This document shows, piece after piece, positions 26,283 to 35,967 of a stretch of 64,000 nucleotides of DNA. Both the position numbers and the translations under genes were made by a program. Source of the stretch: Jannaschia sp. GRR-S6-38 (GTDB taxonomy: Bacteria; Pseudomonadota; Alphaproteobacteria; Rhodobacterales; Rhodobacteraceae); contig NZ_CP122537.1 in assembly GCF_029853695.1 (NCBI RefSeq), positions 1,116,001 through 1,180,000 on the forward strand, in the 5' to 3' direction. Numbering within the stretch: the first letter of the stretch is position 1; every line of letters begins with the position of its first letter. The notes beneath the pieces are model-generated. The model had not been told where the DNA came from. It worked only from the letters and a program-made list of their open reading frames with translations, and did no database searches.

Positions 26283-26984
26283 ATGGCCGATCTTTCCGCC
26301 TTTCCGATCACCCGCCGCTGGGTGCCGCAGGACCCGTCCAAGCTCCAGCTCTTCAGCTTCCCGACACCGAACGGGGTGAAGGCCTCGATCATGCTGGAGG
26401 AGACCGGCCTGCCCTACGAGGTGCATCGCGTCACGCTGTCGGATGACGACGTGAAATCCGACGCCTTCCTGTCGCTCAACCCCAACAACAAGATCCCTGC
26501 GATCATCGACCCGGACGGGCCGGGCGGGCGGCCCATCGGCCTCTTCGAGAGCGGGGCGATCCTGCTCTATCTGGGCGAGAAGACCGGCCGGCTGATGGGC
26601 CGGGACGCCGCGGCGAAGGCGCATGTCACGCAATGGATCATGTGGCAGATGGGCGGGCTGGGCCCGATGCTGGGCCAGCTGGGCTACTTCGTGAAGATGG
26701 GCGGCAAGGCGATCGAGGATCCGCGCCCGCGCCAGCGTTACGTGGACGAGGCGAAGCGGCTGCTGTCGGTCGTGGCGGGCGAGCTGGCGGATCGCGACTG
26801 GATCGCGGACGAGTTCAGCGCCGCCGATATCGCGATCGCGCCTTGGCTGAACGCGCTGAATTTCTACGAGGCGCGGGAGATCGTCGGCTGGGCCGACTAC
26901 CCCGGATTGCAGGATTACCTCGACCGATTCATGGGCCGCCCGGCGGTGAAGATCGGCATGAAGACACCCCCGCGCGAAGGCTGA
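26283..26984 (+). CDS. Glutathione S-transferase, YghU/YfcG-like
   Basis: A 233-residue cytosolic GST. The thioredoxin-like N-domain has FSFPTPNGVKASIMLEETGL and the glutathione-contacting NPNNKIPAI and LFESGAILLYL. The helical C-domain has MWQMGGLGPMLGQLGYF, characteristic of the nu-class YfcG/YghU group with disulfide-bond reductase activity. The ATG at 26283 follows an AGGAGG Shine-Dalgarno. Substrate unknown. Confidence 0.88.
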   Translation: MADLSAFPITRRWVPQDPSKLQLFSFPTPNGVKASIMLEETGLPYEVHRVTLSDDDVKSDAFLSLNPNNKIPAIIDPDGPGGRPIGLFESGAILLYLGEKTGRLMGRDAAAKAHVTQWIMWQMGGLGPMLGQLGYFVKMGGKAIEDPRPRQRYVDEAKRLLSVVAGELADRDWIADEFSAADIAIAPWLNALNFYEAREIVGWADYPGLQDYLDRFMGRPAVKIGMKTPPREG

Positions 26985-26988
26985 TGCG

Positions 26989-27075
26989 TCAGCCCATCGC
27001 CGTCGCCCAGCTTGCGGCGGCGGCGAAGAAGGTCAGTGCGGCGACCAGCACGGCGATCTCGAATCGGTTCATCAT
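26989..27075 (-). CDS. 28-residue single-span membrane small protein
   Basis: A tiny reading frame coding MMNRFEIAVLVAALTFFAAA followed by eight more residues. It would be one membrane helix with a short charged N-terminus. There is no Shine-Dalgarno, but a TAG-type -10 (TAGCGT) sits exactly 7 nt before the ATG, the same layout as other leaderless genes in this window. The stop is 5 bp from the convergent GST gene. Function unknown; the case rests on promoter geometry and composition. Confidence 0.45.
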   Translation of the reverse strand: MMNRFEIAVLVAALTFFAAAASWATAMG

Positions 27076-27082
27076 GAAGGGG

Positions 27083-27088
27083 ACGCTA
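27083..27088 (-). promoter_or_regulatory. TAG-type -10 of the 28-residue small ORF
   Basis: TAGCGT on the minus strand followed by a 7-nt discriminator and ATG. No clear -35 is seen; GTTCAC lies 17 bp upstream. Confidence 0.4.
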
Positions 27089-27111
27089 GCCGGGCAGAAC
27101 TTTACGTGAAC

Positions 27112-27561
27112 TTAACGCGGCAGCGCGCCCGTCAGGACGTAGTCCAGAACCTGCACCACCTGCTCGGGCGTCTCGCAGACGGCCAGCGCGGCGGCGTCGA
27201 TTTCCTTCAGGGGATGCGCGTGCTCCGGCGCGTGCTGCACGATGAGCGCCTTGCCCAGCGCCGCCGCCTGCCCCGCGTCGAAGGCCGCGTTCCATTGCTT
27301 GTACTTGTCGCCGAAGCGCACGACCACGACATCCGCGTCGGCGATGGCCTTCCGGGTGCGGATCGCGTTGACCTGCGCGCCCTTGCGGTCGTGCCAGACC
27401 TTGTCGTCCTCGGCGCCCAGGATCGCCACGCCGCAATCGTCGGAGGCGGCGTGATCGGTTACCGGGGCGGTGAAGGTCACCGGCAGATGCGCGGCCCCGG
27501 CGCGGATCGTCTCGCGCCAGTCGGTGTGGATTTCGCCGGCCAGATAGACGTTGAGTTCCAT
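27112..27561 (-). CDS. YtoQ family protein
   Basis: A 149-residue cytosolic protein. The N-terminus LNVYLAGEIHTDWRETI and the later ILGAEDDKVWHDRKGAQVNAIRTRKAI, then FGDKYKQWNAAFDAG, match the YtoQ family, which has a nucleoside 2-deoxyribosyltransferase-like fold. Biochemical role is not known. The start follows GAGGGAGAG. Confidence 0.85.
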   Translation of the reverse strand: MELNVYLAGEIHTDWRETIRAGAAHLPVTFTAPVTDHAASDDCGVAILGAEDDKVWHDRKGAQVNAIRTRKAIADADVVVVRFGDKYKQWNAAFDAGQAAALGKALIVQHAPEHAHPLKEIDAAALAVCETPEQVVQVLDYVLTGALPR

Positions 27562-27862
27562 GGCTCTCCCTCCCTCGGATGAGGGCGGAGGTAGCGCCTC
27601 GCGGGGCGGAGGGAAAGAGCGGGGCCCCGCCGCGCGGCAGGGCCCCGGCGGTCCGGGCGAACGACACGGGTCCGGACCGGGCGCGGCGTACAAGCGGGGA
27701 AGACCGCCGCACCGGAGGGGGGCCGACGGGGAATCGGCCTTGGCCGGACGCTAGCCCGGCCCTGTATCGGTTCCGTGACGGCCCGGCCCGAGGCGCACGG
27801 GTCCACGAAAAAGGGCCCCGGCATTGCTGCCGGGGCCCCCTGTGGCCCGAAGGACGGACGCC
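27562..27862. other. Intergenic stretch of 301 bp between ytoQ and pnp
   Basis: No credible gene is present; open frames here are arginine- and proline-rich GC artefacts. The pnp terminator occupies 27808-27838. A TAG-type hexamer (TAGCGT, minus strand) near 27744-27749 could be a ytoQ promoter, but no -35 is visible. Confidence 0.6.
27808..27838 (-). terminator. pnp terminator
   Basis: On the minus strand a perfect 11-bp stem (27838-27828 with 27823-27813) and a TTGC-type 4-nt loop lead into T5, about 25 bp after the pnp stop. Confidence 0.88.
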
Positions 27863-29995
<2,133 letters not shown>

Positions 29996-30161
29996 GTGTC
30001 ATCCTGTCTGACGCTCTCTGGCCCCTGCCAGTGCGTCGTTGCTTGGCGGCCCCATTGCCGCCGACCCCTCTCATCATCCCATGCGCCGGGGTCGTGGCGT
30101 CACGTCTCAGATGGGGGGCACATAAGGGATTCCGGCGCGGAATGAAAGGCGTACATGCCGC

Positions 30162-30734
30162 TCAGCCGCCCGGCAGCAACCAAGCCCGGAGGTAGACCTC
30201 CAGCCGGTCGCGGACCGGCCCGCCATTGAGCGCGCAGAAGCGCAGCGCCATGGCCTGGACCGCGAAGGCCTGCACGCCTTCGGCGATCAGCTCGGGCGAG
30301 ATGTCGCGCCGGAACGGCGCGTCCCGCACCCAGTCTGCGACGATCTCGATCTGGCGCTGGAAGGTCCGGGCGATCGGCCCGATCTCCTCGACGGCGGCGG
30401 CCCCGGAATAGCGCAGGATCAGGTCGAAGACGTAGCGCTCCGACGTCATGAACCCGAGGAGCGGCATCAGCGCGTCGAGCATCTCGTCGACCGAGCGCGG
30501 CGCCGGGCGGGCGGCGATCGCGTCCAGATGCCCGTCGATCCGCGCGCCCAGAAGCTGATCCATCAGCGCGTCCTTGTCCGGGAAATGCGCGAAGAACGTG
30601 CCCTTCGCGACGCCGGCCCGCAGCACGATCTCCTCGACCCGAAGCGCCTCGTAGCCGCCGGCGGAGAGCTCTTGCGCCGCGGCGATCAGGGCCTCGCGGG
30701 TGCGCTGCGCGCGCTTCTGGACGGGCTGTTTCAT
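30162..30734 (-). CDS. TetR family transcriptional regulator
   Basis: A 190-residue repressor. The N-terminal HTH is REALIAAAQELSAGGYEALRVEEIVLRAGVAKGTFFAHFPDKDAL. The ligand domain is typical in length, with a fairly hydrophobic C-terminus. It is divergent from an NAD(P)H oxidoreductase, with three palindromes between them. The ATG at 30734 has no Shine-Dalgarno and lies 6 nt after a TAGGAT -10, so the mRNA is probably leaderless. It likely represses itself and the oxidoreductase; the inducer is unknown, perhaps a quinone or electrophile. Confidence 0.9.
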   Translation of the reverse strand: MKQPVQKRAQRTREALIAAAQELSAGGYEALRVEEIVLRAGVAKGTFFAHFPDKDALMDQLLGARIDGHLDAIAARPAPRSVDEMLDALMPLLGFMTSERYVFDLILRYSGAAAVEEIGPIARTFQRQIEIVADWVRDAPFRRDISPELIAEGVQAFAVQAMALRFCALNGGPVRDRLEVYLRAWLLPGG

Positions 30735-30740
30735 GGCGGC

Positions 30741-30768
30741 ATCCTAGCAAGTTTCCGACCGTGGTCAA
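30741..30768 (-). promoter_or_regulatory. tetR promoter
   Basis: TTGACC (30768-30763), a 16-bp spacer and TAGGAT (30746-30741), then 6 nt to the ATG. The -35 box is half of the first operator palindrome, so binding would block it. Confidence 0.6.
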
Positions 30769-30820
30769 ATTATAACTTGACCGCGGTCATGTTTTGGATC
30801 ATTGAATATGACCATGGTCA
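30757..30820. promoter_or_regulatory. Three-site operator array of the TetR regulator
   Basis: Three copies of GACCnnGGTC: GACCGTGGTC (30757-30766), TGACCGCGGTCA (30778-30789, perfect 12-bp palindrome) and TGACCATGGTCA (30809-30820, perfect 12-bp palindrome). Centres are 22 and 31 bp apart. Site 1 covers the tetR -35. Site 2 covers TTGACC (30777-30782), a likely -35 of the oxidoreductase. Site 3 lies near that gene's start of transcription. Confidence 0.75.
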
Positions 30821-30837
30821 AATTCAGGAGCTTTCCC

Positions 30838-31431
30838 ATGTCCCCCAAACGCATCGTCATCCTCGACGGCCACCCCGCCGAGACCTCCCTCTCCCGCGCC
30901 TTCGCGATGGCCTATGCCGAGGCGGCCCGCGGCCGAGGCCATGTCGTCCGGCTGCACCATCTCAGCGAGATGCGCTTCGATCCCGATTTCGGCGGCGGCG
31001 GCTACGGCAACGCCAAGCCGCTGGAGCCGGAGCTCGAGGCGCTGCTCGGCGATATCGAATGGGCCGAGCATGTCGTGCTCGCCGCGCCGGTCTGGTGGGG
31101 CGGCCTGCCCGCGCGGCTGAAGGGGCTGATCGACCGCGCCTTCCTGCCGGGGCGGACTTTCGACACGCGAAACACCACGGCCATGGGCCTGCCCGCGCCG
31201 CTTCTGACCGGGCGCACGGGCCGCGTGTTCCTGACATCGGACACGCCGAACTGGATCTATCGGTTGTTCTACGGCAGCGCGCTGATGCGCCAGCTGACCG
31301 GACAGGTGCTGGGCTTCGTCGGCATCCGACCGGCCCGCATCACCCATTTCGCCGGCGCGACCGACGCCGCGCCCGAGCGCATCACCCGCTGGCTGCGGGA
31401 CGTGCGCCGGTTGGGACAGGCGGCGGCCTGA
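30838..31431 (+). CDS. NAD(P)H-dependent oxidoreductase, KefF/NQO1-like flavodoxin fold
   Basis: A 197-residue flavoprotein. The FMN/FAD-binding start RIVILDGHPAETSLSRAFA and the core VVLAAPVWWGGLPARLKGLIDRAFLPG are typical of the KefF / MdaB / NQO1 family, which reduces quinones or nitro compounds by two electrons. The ATG at 30838 has CAGGAG 7 nt upstream; earlier in-frame ATGs would start inside the operator. Controlled by the divergent TetR regulator, it may serve quinone or electrophile detoxification. Confidence 0.88.
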   Translation: MSPKRIVILDGHPAETSLSRAFAMAYAEAARGRGHVVRLHHLSEMRFDPDFGGGGYGNAKPLEPELEALLGDIEWAEHVVLAAPVWWGGLPARLKGLIDRAFLPGRTFDTRNTTAMGLPAPLLTGRTGRVFLTSDTPNWIYRLFYGSALMRQLTGQVLGFVGIRPARITHFAGATDAAPERITRWLRDVRRLGQAAA

Positions 31432-31442
31432 CCCCCGAAACG

Positions 31443-31470
31443 AAAAGGGCCGCACCCGGCGGTGCGGCCC
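31443..31470 (-). terminator. rpsO terminator
   Basis: A perfect 10-bp stem GGGCCGCACC / GGTGCGGCCC (31447-31456 with 31461-31470) with a 4-nt loop. On the minus strand it is followed by T4, so it ends rpsO transcripts; it also lies just after the convergent oxidoreductase gene. Confidence 0.8.
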
Positions 31471-31491
31471 CTCGATCGAACGGGTCGGCGC

Positions 31492-31761
31492 TCAGCGGCG
31501 GATGCCGAGGCGCTTGATGATCTCCTGGTAGCGCGCCTCGTCCTTGCCGCGGGTGTAATCCAGCAGCTTGCGGCGCTGGGCCACCATCATCAGAAGGCCA
31601 CGGCGCGAGTGGTTGTCCTTCTTGTGCGTCTTGAAATGCTCGGTCAGCGTGGCGATGCGCGAGGTCAGGATCGCGATCTGCACTTCGGGCGAGCCGGTAT
31701 CGCCGTCCTTGGTGGCGAATTCCTTGATCAGACGGGTCTTCTCTTCGACAGTGATCGACAT
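31492..31761 (-). CDS. rpsO: 30S ribosomal protein S15
   Basis: An 89-residue ribosomal protein that binds 16S rRNA in the platform. [36 protein letters not shown], then [12 protein letters not shown], are diagnostic. An in-frame ATG at 31842 is ignored because the family starts at MSITVEEK, after an AAGGAGA Shine-Dalgarno. It has its own terminator and is separated from pnp by the TetR/oxidoreductase pair. Confidence 0.97.
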   Translation of the reverse strand: MSITVEEKTRLIKEFATKDGDTGSPEVQIAILTSRIATLTEHFKTHKKDNHSRRGLLMMVAQRRKLLDYTRGKDEARYQEIIKRLGIRR

Positions 31762-31977
31762 CGGGGTCTCCTTGGTTCGAGGAATGGCACAGGCCGGGAT
31801 GTCGTCCAGCGCAGGCCCTTGGAGTGAGCGCGCCGCGTACACCAGTTCCGCCGCGATGGAAAGGGCCGCCGTCGCGCGGCGGGCGATTCACCGGGCGTTA
31901 AACACGAGAGCGGGATGTTCTAGCTTCGTTTCAGGCCGTTGTGATAGCAGGCGGGCTCGAAACGAAGGGTCCCGCCC

Positions 31978-32958
31978 ATGTTCCTGATCGCCGGTCTTCT
32001 GGGGATGGCCCTTTCGGGCGTGATGATGATCGCCCCGTTGAGCTTCGACGCCGATGCCGAGGATCCCGCACCCGACCCGGTCGAGGGCGATCCGGTCGGC
32101 GAGGGCGCGTCCTCGCCGCTGAGCGTCGCGCTGGAAGGCGCGTCCGGGCCGGGGGCCACGGCCGACGCGCAGGACATGCTGGCCGGCGATCACCTGAGCG
32201 ACCGCCTGGGCGGATCTGCGGTCGACCCGATCGCCTTCGATTCCGACGCGATCTTCGGCGGGTCCGGCGACGACGCGATGCAGGGCGGCGACCGCAACGA
32301 CCTGATGCTCGGCGGGGATGGCGACGATCTGGCATCCGGCGGCGCCGGCCGCGACGAGATCCAGGGCGGCGGCGGCGACGACACGCTGTTCGGCGGCGGC
32401 GGCGACGACGTCCTTCTGGGCGAGGAAGGCGACGACCTTCTGGGCGGCGGCAATGGCGCGGACCTGCTCTCGGGCGGCGAGGGCGCGGACCGGCTCGGCG
32501 GCGGGGCGGGCGACGACCGCCTGTTCGGCGGGCTGGGCGCGGACGAGCTGGCGGGCGGCCTGGGCGACGACCTACTGGACGGTACCGTGATGGAGAACGG
32601 GTTCGACGTCGACACGGGCGACACGCTGTCGGGCGGGGATGGAGACGATACGCTGGCCGGCGACGCGGGCGACGTGCTGATCGGCGGGGCCGGCGCGGAT
32701 CACTACCTGTTCCGCGCGGCGCCCGTGACGCTGGATCCCGCCGCCTCCGATGCCTATGCCGCGCCCCGGATCGAGGATTTCGACCCGGAGGCCGATCTCA
32801 TCGAGATCGAGTACGAAGCCGCGGGCACCCCGCCCGACCTGTCGATCAGCCGGACGGCCGAAGGCAGCGAGCTGCGCCTCGACGGCGAACTGGTGGCCTT
32901 CGTGGCGGGCCCGGCGGTCGTCGAGGCGGGCCATGTCTCGCTGGTCGCGCTGGCCTGA
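31978..32958 (+). CDS. RTX-repeat calcium-binding protein with N-terminal membrane segment
   Basis: A 326-residue acidic protein. Residues 1-20 (MFLIAGLLGMALSGVMMIAP) form a hydrophobic segment, then an acidic linker. From about residue 90 to 240 there are around ten haemolysin-type nonapeptide repeats of the G-G-x-G-x-D-x-L kind that bind Ca2+ in a beta-roll. The C-terminus (IEDFDPEADLIEIEYEA) resembles the end domain of Roseobacter RTX proteins. Many are secreted by type I systems without a signal peptide; this one seems anchored or exported through its N-terminus. No transporter is adjacent. Function unknown. Confidence 0.8.
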   Translation: MFLIAGLLGMALSGVMMIAPLSFDADAEDPAPDPVEGDPVGEGASSPLSVALEGASGPGATADAQDMLAGDHLSDRLGGSAVDPIAFDSDAIFGGSGDDAMQGGDRNDLMLGGDGDDLASGGAGRDEIQGGGGDDTLFGGGGDDVLLGEEGDDLLGGGNGADLLSGGEGADRLGGGAGDDRLFGGLGADELAGGLGDDLLDGTVMENGFDVDTGDTLSGGDGDDTLAGDAGDVLIGGAGADHYLFRAAPVTLDPAASDAYAAPRIEDFDPEADLIEIEYEAAGTPPDLSISRTAEGSELRLDGELVAFVAGPAVVEAGHVSLVALA

Positions 32959-32976
32959 GCGCCGCGGCCCGCCCGA

Positions 32977-33861
32977 TCAGCCCGCGAAGAAGGCCAGCAG
33001 GGCGGCGGCGACCTCCTCGGGCGCCTCCTCCATCGCGAAATGCCCGGCGTCGACCGAACTGTCGGTGACGGTGTCGGCCCAGTTCCGCCAGATCGCGGCG
33101 GGGTCGCCTGTGGCGGCCGGAAAGCCGTGCTGCCCCCAGATGAAATGCAGCGGCGCGGCGATCCTTCGGCCGGCCGCGCGATCGGCCGCGTCGATCCGGC
33201 GGTCGGTGAAATACCCCGCGCGGTAATCGCCGCACATCGCCGCCAGGTGGTCGGGGCTCGCCGCTTGCGCGCGGTAGCTGGCGAGCGCCCCGGCCTCGAA
33301 CGGATCGAGCGTCTTGGGCTTGGTCCAGGACGACAGCGTCCAGTCGATCCAGGCGGCGGGATCCGCCCCGATCATCCGCTCGGGCAGCGGCGCGGGCTGG
33401 GCGAGGAAGGTCCAGTGATAGGCGCTGTAGGCGGTCTCGGCGTTCCAGCGGTCCCACCATTCGACGGTCGGGATCACCTCCAGGATGGCCAGCAGGTCGA
33501 CCCGCTCGGGATGGTCGAGCGCGAATCGATAGGCCACGCGCGCGCCCCGGTCGTGCCCCGCCACATGGGCGCGGTCGTGACCCAGCGCATCCAGCACGGC
33601 CACCATATCCTGCGCCATCCGGCGCTTGGAATAGACCGAATTCGTCGCGTCGTCGGCGGGCGCGGCGCTGTCGCCATAGCCGCGCAGGTCCGGCAGGATG
33701 CAGGTGAAGCGCTCGGCCAGCCGGGGCAGCACCTTCAGCCAGCAGCGATGGTTCTGCGGAAAGCCGTGCAGCAACAGAAGCGGCGGCCCCGATCCGGCAG
33801 TGCGCACCGCGATATGGGTGCCGTCATCGGCCTCGATCATCTGGCGGGTCAGGTCGGGCAT
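32977..33861 (-). CDS. Fluoroacetate/haloacetate dehalogenase-like alpha/beta hydrolase
   Basis: A 294-residue hydrolase. LLLLHGFPQNHRCW gives the oxyanion region. AGHDRGARVAYR carries Asp104 (nucleophile), Arg105 and Arg108 (carboxylate binding). H149-W150 in YHWTFLAQPAPLPERMIG and Tyr213 in GDYRAG match the fluoride pocket of fluoroacetate dehalogenase. His274 is in AGHFAMEE. All positions run six below the Rhodopseudomonas palustris enzyme as I remember its numbering. One change is seen: the triad acid Asp134 is Glu128 here (LAILEVIPT). Predicted to cleave C-F or C-Cl bonds of haloacetates. It overlaps the DUF1643 gene by 13 bp. Confidence 0.82.
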   Translation of the reverse strand: MPDLTRQMIEADDGTHIAVRTAGSGPPLLLLHGFPQNHRCWLKVLPRLAERFTCILPDLRGYGDSAAPADDATNSVYSKRRMAQDMVAVLDALGHDRAHVAGHDRGARVAYRFALDHPERVDLLAILEVIPTVEWWDRWNAETAYSAYHWTFLAQPAPLPERMIGADPAAWIDWTLSSWTKPKTLDPFEAGALASYRAQAASPDHLAAMCGDYRAGYFTDRRIDAADRAAGRRIAAPLHFIWGQHGFPAATGDPAAIWRNWADTVTDSSVDAGHFAMEEAPEEVAAALLAFFAG

Positions 33862-34376
33862 CGGACGGCCTCCCAGGGCTGCGGTCGGACGGCGTATCCG
33901 ATATAGAGAGGATGCTTCGGATGCCCGTCCTTCGACAGGCCCAGCATGCTCAGCGGCCGCCCCGTCGCGCGCAGCAACCGCTCAACCGCCGGGCCGCGGT
34001 CCAGATGCGCGCCGTGTACGCCCCAGGCGCAGACCACCGCATCCGCCCAATGCGCCGCCGCGCGGATCGCCGCGTCGTTGGCCGACCCGCCCACCGGGTC
34101 CGGGCAGGCGCGCATGTCGCGAGGATCGGTGGCGCGGTAGGCGAAGATATTGGTCACGCGGAACGCGCCGTAGCCCAGCGCGCGGGCGCGCCGCTCGCAG
34201 CGCTCGACCGTGGGGTCGTTGGCGAGTTCCGTCGCGGTGGAGGGGTTCAGCATCACGAAGTTGATCCGCTCGCCCGCGCCGTCCCAGGTGCGGATCAGGT
34301 CGTAGCGGTAGCGTTCATCCGCCGAATAGGTGGCGGTCGACGGGGCGTCGCCCTTGGTGAATTCGCGGGTGATCAT
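33849..34376 (-). CDS. DUF1643 family protein
   Basis: A 175-residue cytosolic protein. The core INFVMLNPSTATELANDPTVERCERRARALGYGAFRVTNIFAYRATDP is the DUF1643 hallmark, and a later CAWGVHG and LGLSKDGHPKHPLYIGY complete it. Members occur widely in bacteria and phages; their activity is unknown. It is translationally coupled to the downstream dehalogenase-like gene by a 13-bp overlap, though a functional link is not evident. Confidence 0.85.
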   Translation of the reverse strand: MITREFTKGDAPSTATYSADERYRYDLIRTWDGAGERINFVMLNPSTATELANDPTVERCERRARALGYGAFRVTNIFAYRATDPRDMRACPDPVGGSANDAAIRAAAHWADAVVCAWGVHGAHLDRGPAVERLLRATGRPLSMLGLSKDGHPKHPLYIGYAVRPQPWEAVRCPT

Positions 34377-34428
34377 GCCCCCGGAATAGGCGCCGCCCCG
34401 GCCTGCCGGCAAGGGGCGGCGCGCGGCC

Positions 34429-34905
34429 TCAGGCGCGGCGCTCGACCACGAAGGCGGCGACCAGCGCAAACAGGACATGCCCCCAGAGCGCGACCCAGGT
34501 GATCCCGGTGAAGCCCAGGAAGGCGGGCAGGCCGGCCACCAGATGGGCCATGACATAAAGCGCGAAGACCCACAGCCCGACCCCGTAGGCGGCGGCGACC
34601 GCGCTCCAAGGCAGGCGCGGCAGGAGCCGCGCGGCGACGGGCCGCGCGATCAGGACGTAGCCCAGCGGATAGGCGATCAGGCCGGTCAACAGGTGGAGGA
34701 TATCGGCCAGCCCCTTGGGCACGGCGCCGAAGATGGTCTGCAGCGTCTGTTGCGCCAGCCCCACCGGGGCGAGCTTGGCGAAGCCCAGAAGCGGCGCGAG
34801 GCCCTGACCGAACAGGTCAAAGGCGATGCTGGCGAAGGCGCCGGCGGTGAGGATCGTGCCGGCGGTCGCGGCGGCGGTGGGGCGGTCGAGGGTCAGGGCG
34901 GTCAT
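34429..34905 (-). CDS. Predicted four-helix membrane protein, unknown
   Basis: A 158-residue protein starting at 34905 after an AAGGAGG Shine-Dalgarno. Four or five hydrophobic helices are visible (for example GTILTAGAFASIAFDLFGQGL, LHLLTGLIAYPLGYVLIA, WVFALYVMAHLVAGLPAF, WGHVLFALVAAFVV). Histidines in helices 2-4 (DILHLLTG, MAHLV, WGHVLF) could bind metal or haem. I recognise no named family. The gene is probably monocistronic. Confidence 0.65.
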   Translation of the reverse strand: MTALTLDRPTAAATAGTILTAGAFASIAFDLFGQGLAPLLGFAKLAPVGLAQQTLQTIFGAVPKGLADILHLLTGLIAYPLGYVLIARPVAARLLPRLPWSAVAAAYGVGLWVFALYVMAHLVAGLPAFLGFTGITWVALWGHVLFALVAAFVVERRA

Positions 34906-35066
34906 GGTCGGGCCTCCTTGGCATCCGAAATGGCGTTGCCTCGGACTAGCCCGGCGCGGGCGCATCGGGGCAGCCCCCCTCACGCACAGGTTGATCGCCG
35001 CGAGCGCCGCGGGCCGGATCGCGTGATCCACTGTAACAAACCCGGCCCGCGCGGCGGCGCCATGTT

Positions 35067-35966
35067 TCAGCGCACGAAGACCTTGGTCGGATGCAGCAGC
35101 CCCGCGCGATAGGTGCCGACCGCGACGGCCTGGCCGTGAAGCGCCGCCCAGCAGGTCGCGCCATGCTCCGCGCCGGTCAGGACCTCGGCGGGATTGCCGT
35201 GGCGCAGCCGGGTCGCGGCCGCCTCGGTCACCGGCAGCATCGGCAGGCCCTCCAGCCCGGCCTCCAGCGGCAGCAGCCGCGCCTCCAGGTCCGGCGTGCG
35301 GGCCAGCGCCTCGATCTCGGCGAAGGCGATGCCGTCCTCGGCGCGGAACGGGCCGGACCAGGTCCGGCGCAGCCAGGCGACATGGCCGAGGCAACCCAGC
35401 GCGCGGCCCAGGTCGCGGGCGATGGCGCGCACATATCCGCCTTTGCCGCAGACCATCTCCAGCTCGGCGCCCTCCGCGTCGGCCGCGACGAGCTCCAACC
35501 GCGCGACATGCAGCGGGCGGGCGGCCAGCTCCATCTCGATGCCCTCGCGGGCGAGGTCGTAGGCGCGCTCGCCCGCGACCTTCACGGCCGAGACCTGCGG
35601 CGGGACCTGTTCGATCCAGCCGCGGAAGGCCGGAAGCGCGGCTTCGATCGCCGCCGCATCCGGACGCGCCTCGCGGCGCTCGAGCACCGCGCCCGAAGCG
35701 TCGTCACTCGCCGTCTCGGCCCCCCAGGTCACCCGGAAGCGGTAGCATTTTTCCGCGTCGGTCACGAAGGGGACGGTCTTGGTCGCCTCGCCCAGCGCGA
35801 CGGCCAGAACGCCGGTCGCATCGGGGTCAAGCGTGCCCGCATGGCCCGCCTTCTTCGCGTCGAGCGCCCAGCGCACGCGGCCCACCACCGCGGTCGAGGT
35901 TACGCCCGCGGGCTTGTCCACGACCAGCCAGCCATGGACGTCCCGCCCCTTCTTGCGGCGCGCCAT
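35067..35966 (-). CDS. truB: tRNA pseudouridine(55) synthase
   Basis: A 299-residue enzyme that makes pseudouridine 55 in the T-loop of tRNAs. [14 protein letters not shown] and the catalytic [23 protein letters not shown] (Asp) are diagnostic; [15 protein letters not shown] follows. The C-terminal part resembles a PUA-like extension. The stop of the upstream DUF2233 gene lies 1 bp away, so rbfA, DUF2233 and truB are one transcript. Confidence 0.95.
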   Translation of the reverse strand: MARRKKGRDVHGWLVVDKPAGVTSTAVVGRVRWALDAKKAGHAGTLDPDATGVLAVALGEATKTVPFVTDAEKCYRFRVTWGAETASDDASGAVLERREARPDAAAIEAALPAFRGWIEQVPPQVSAVKVAGERAYDLAREGIEMELAARPLHVARLELVAADAEGAELEMVCGKGGYVRAIARDLGRALGCLGHVAWLRRTWSGPFRAEDGIAFAEIEALARTPDLEARLLPLEAGLEGLPMLPVTEAAATRLRHGNPAEVLTGAEHGATCWAALHGQAVAVGTYRAGLLHPTKVFVR

Positions 35967-35967
35967 C

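Noticed and set aside
27551..27754. Open frame in the ytoQ-pnp gap
   Set aside because: It is Gly/Arg/Pro-rich low-complexity sequence with no start signals, overlaps the ytoQ start, and shows no family motif.
30769..30774. Perfect TATAAT on the minus strand upstream of tetR
   Set aside because: No -35 box lies 16-18 bp upstream, while TTGACC-16-TAGGAT nearer the gene fits better; kept only as a possible weak alternative.
32280..32570. Short periodic GGCGGCGACGAC repeats that look like a CRISPR or minisatellite
   Set aside because: The period is the 27-bp codon pattern of RTX nonapeptides; copies are imperfect and coding, with no spacers.
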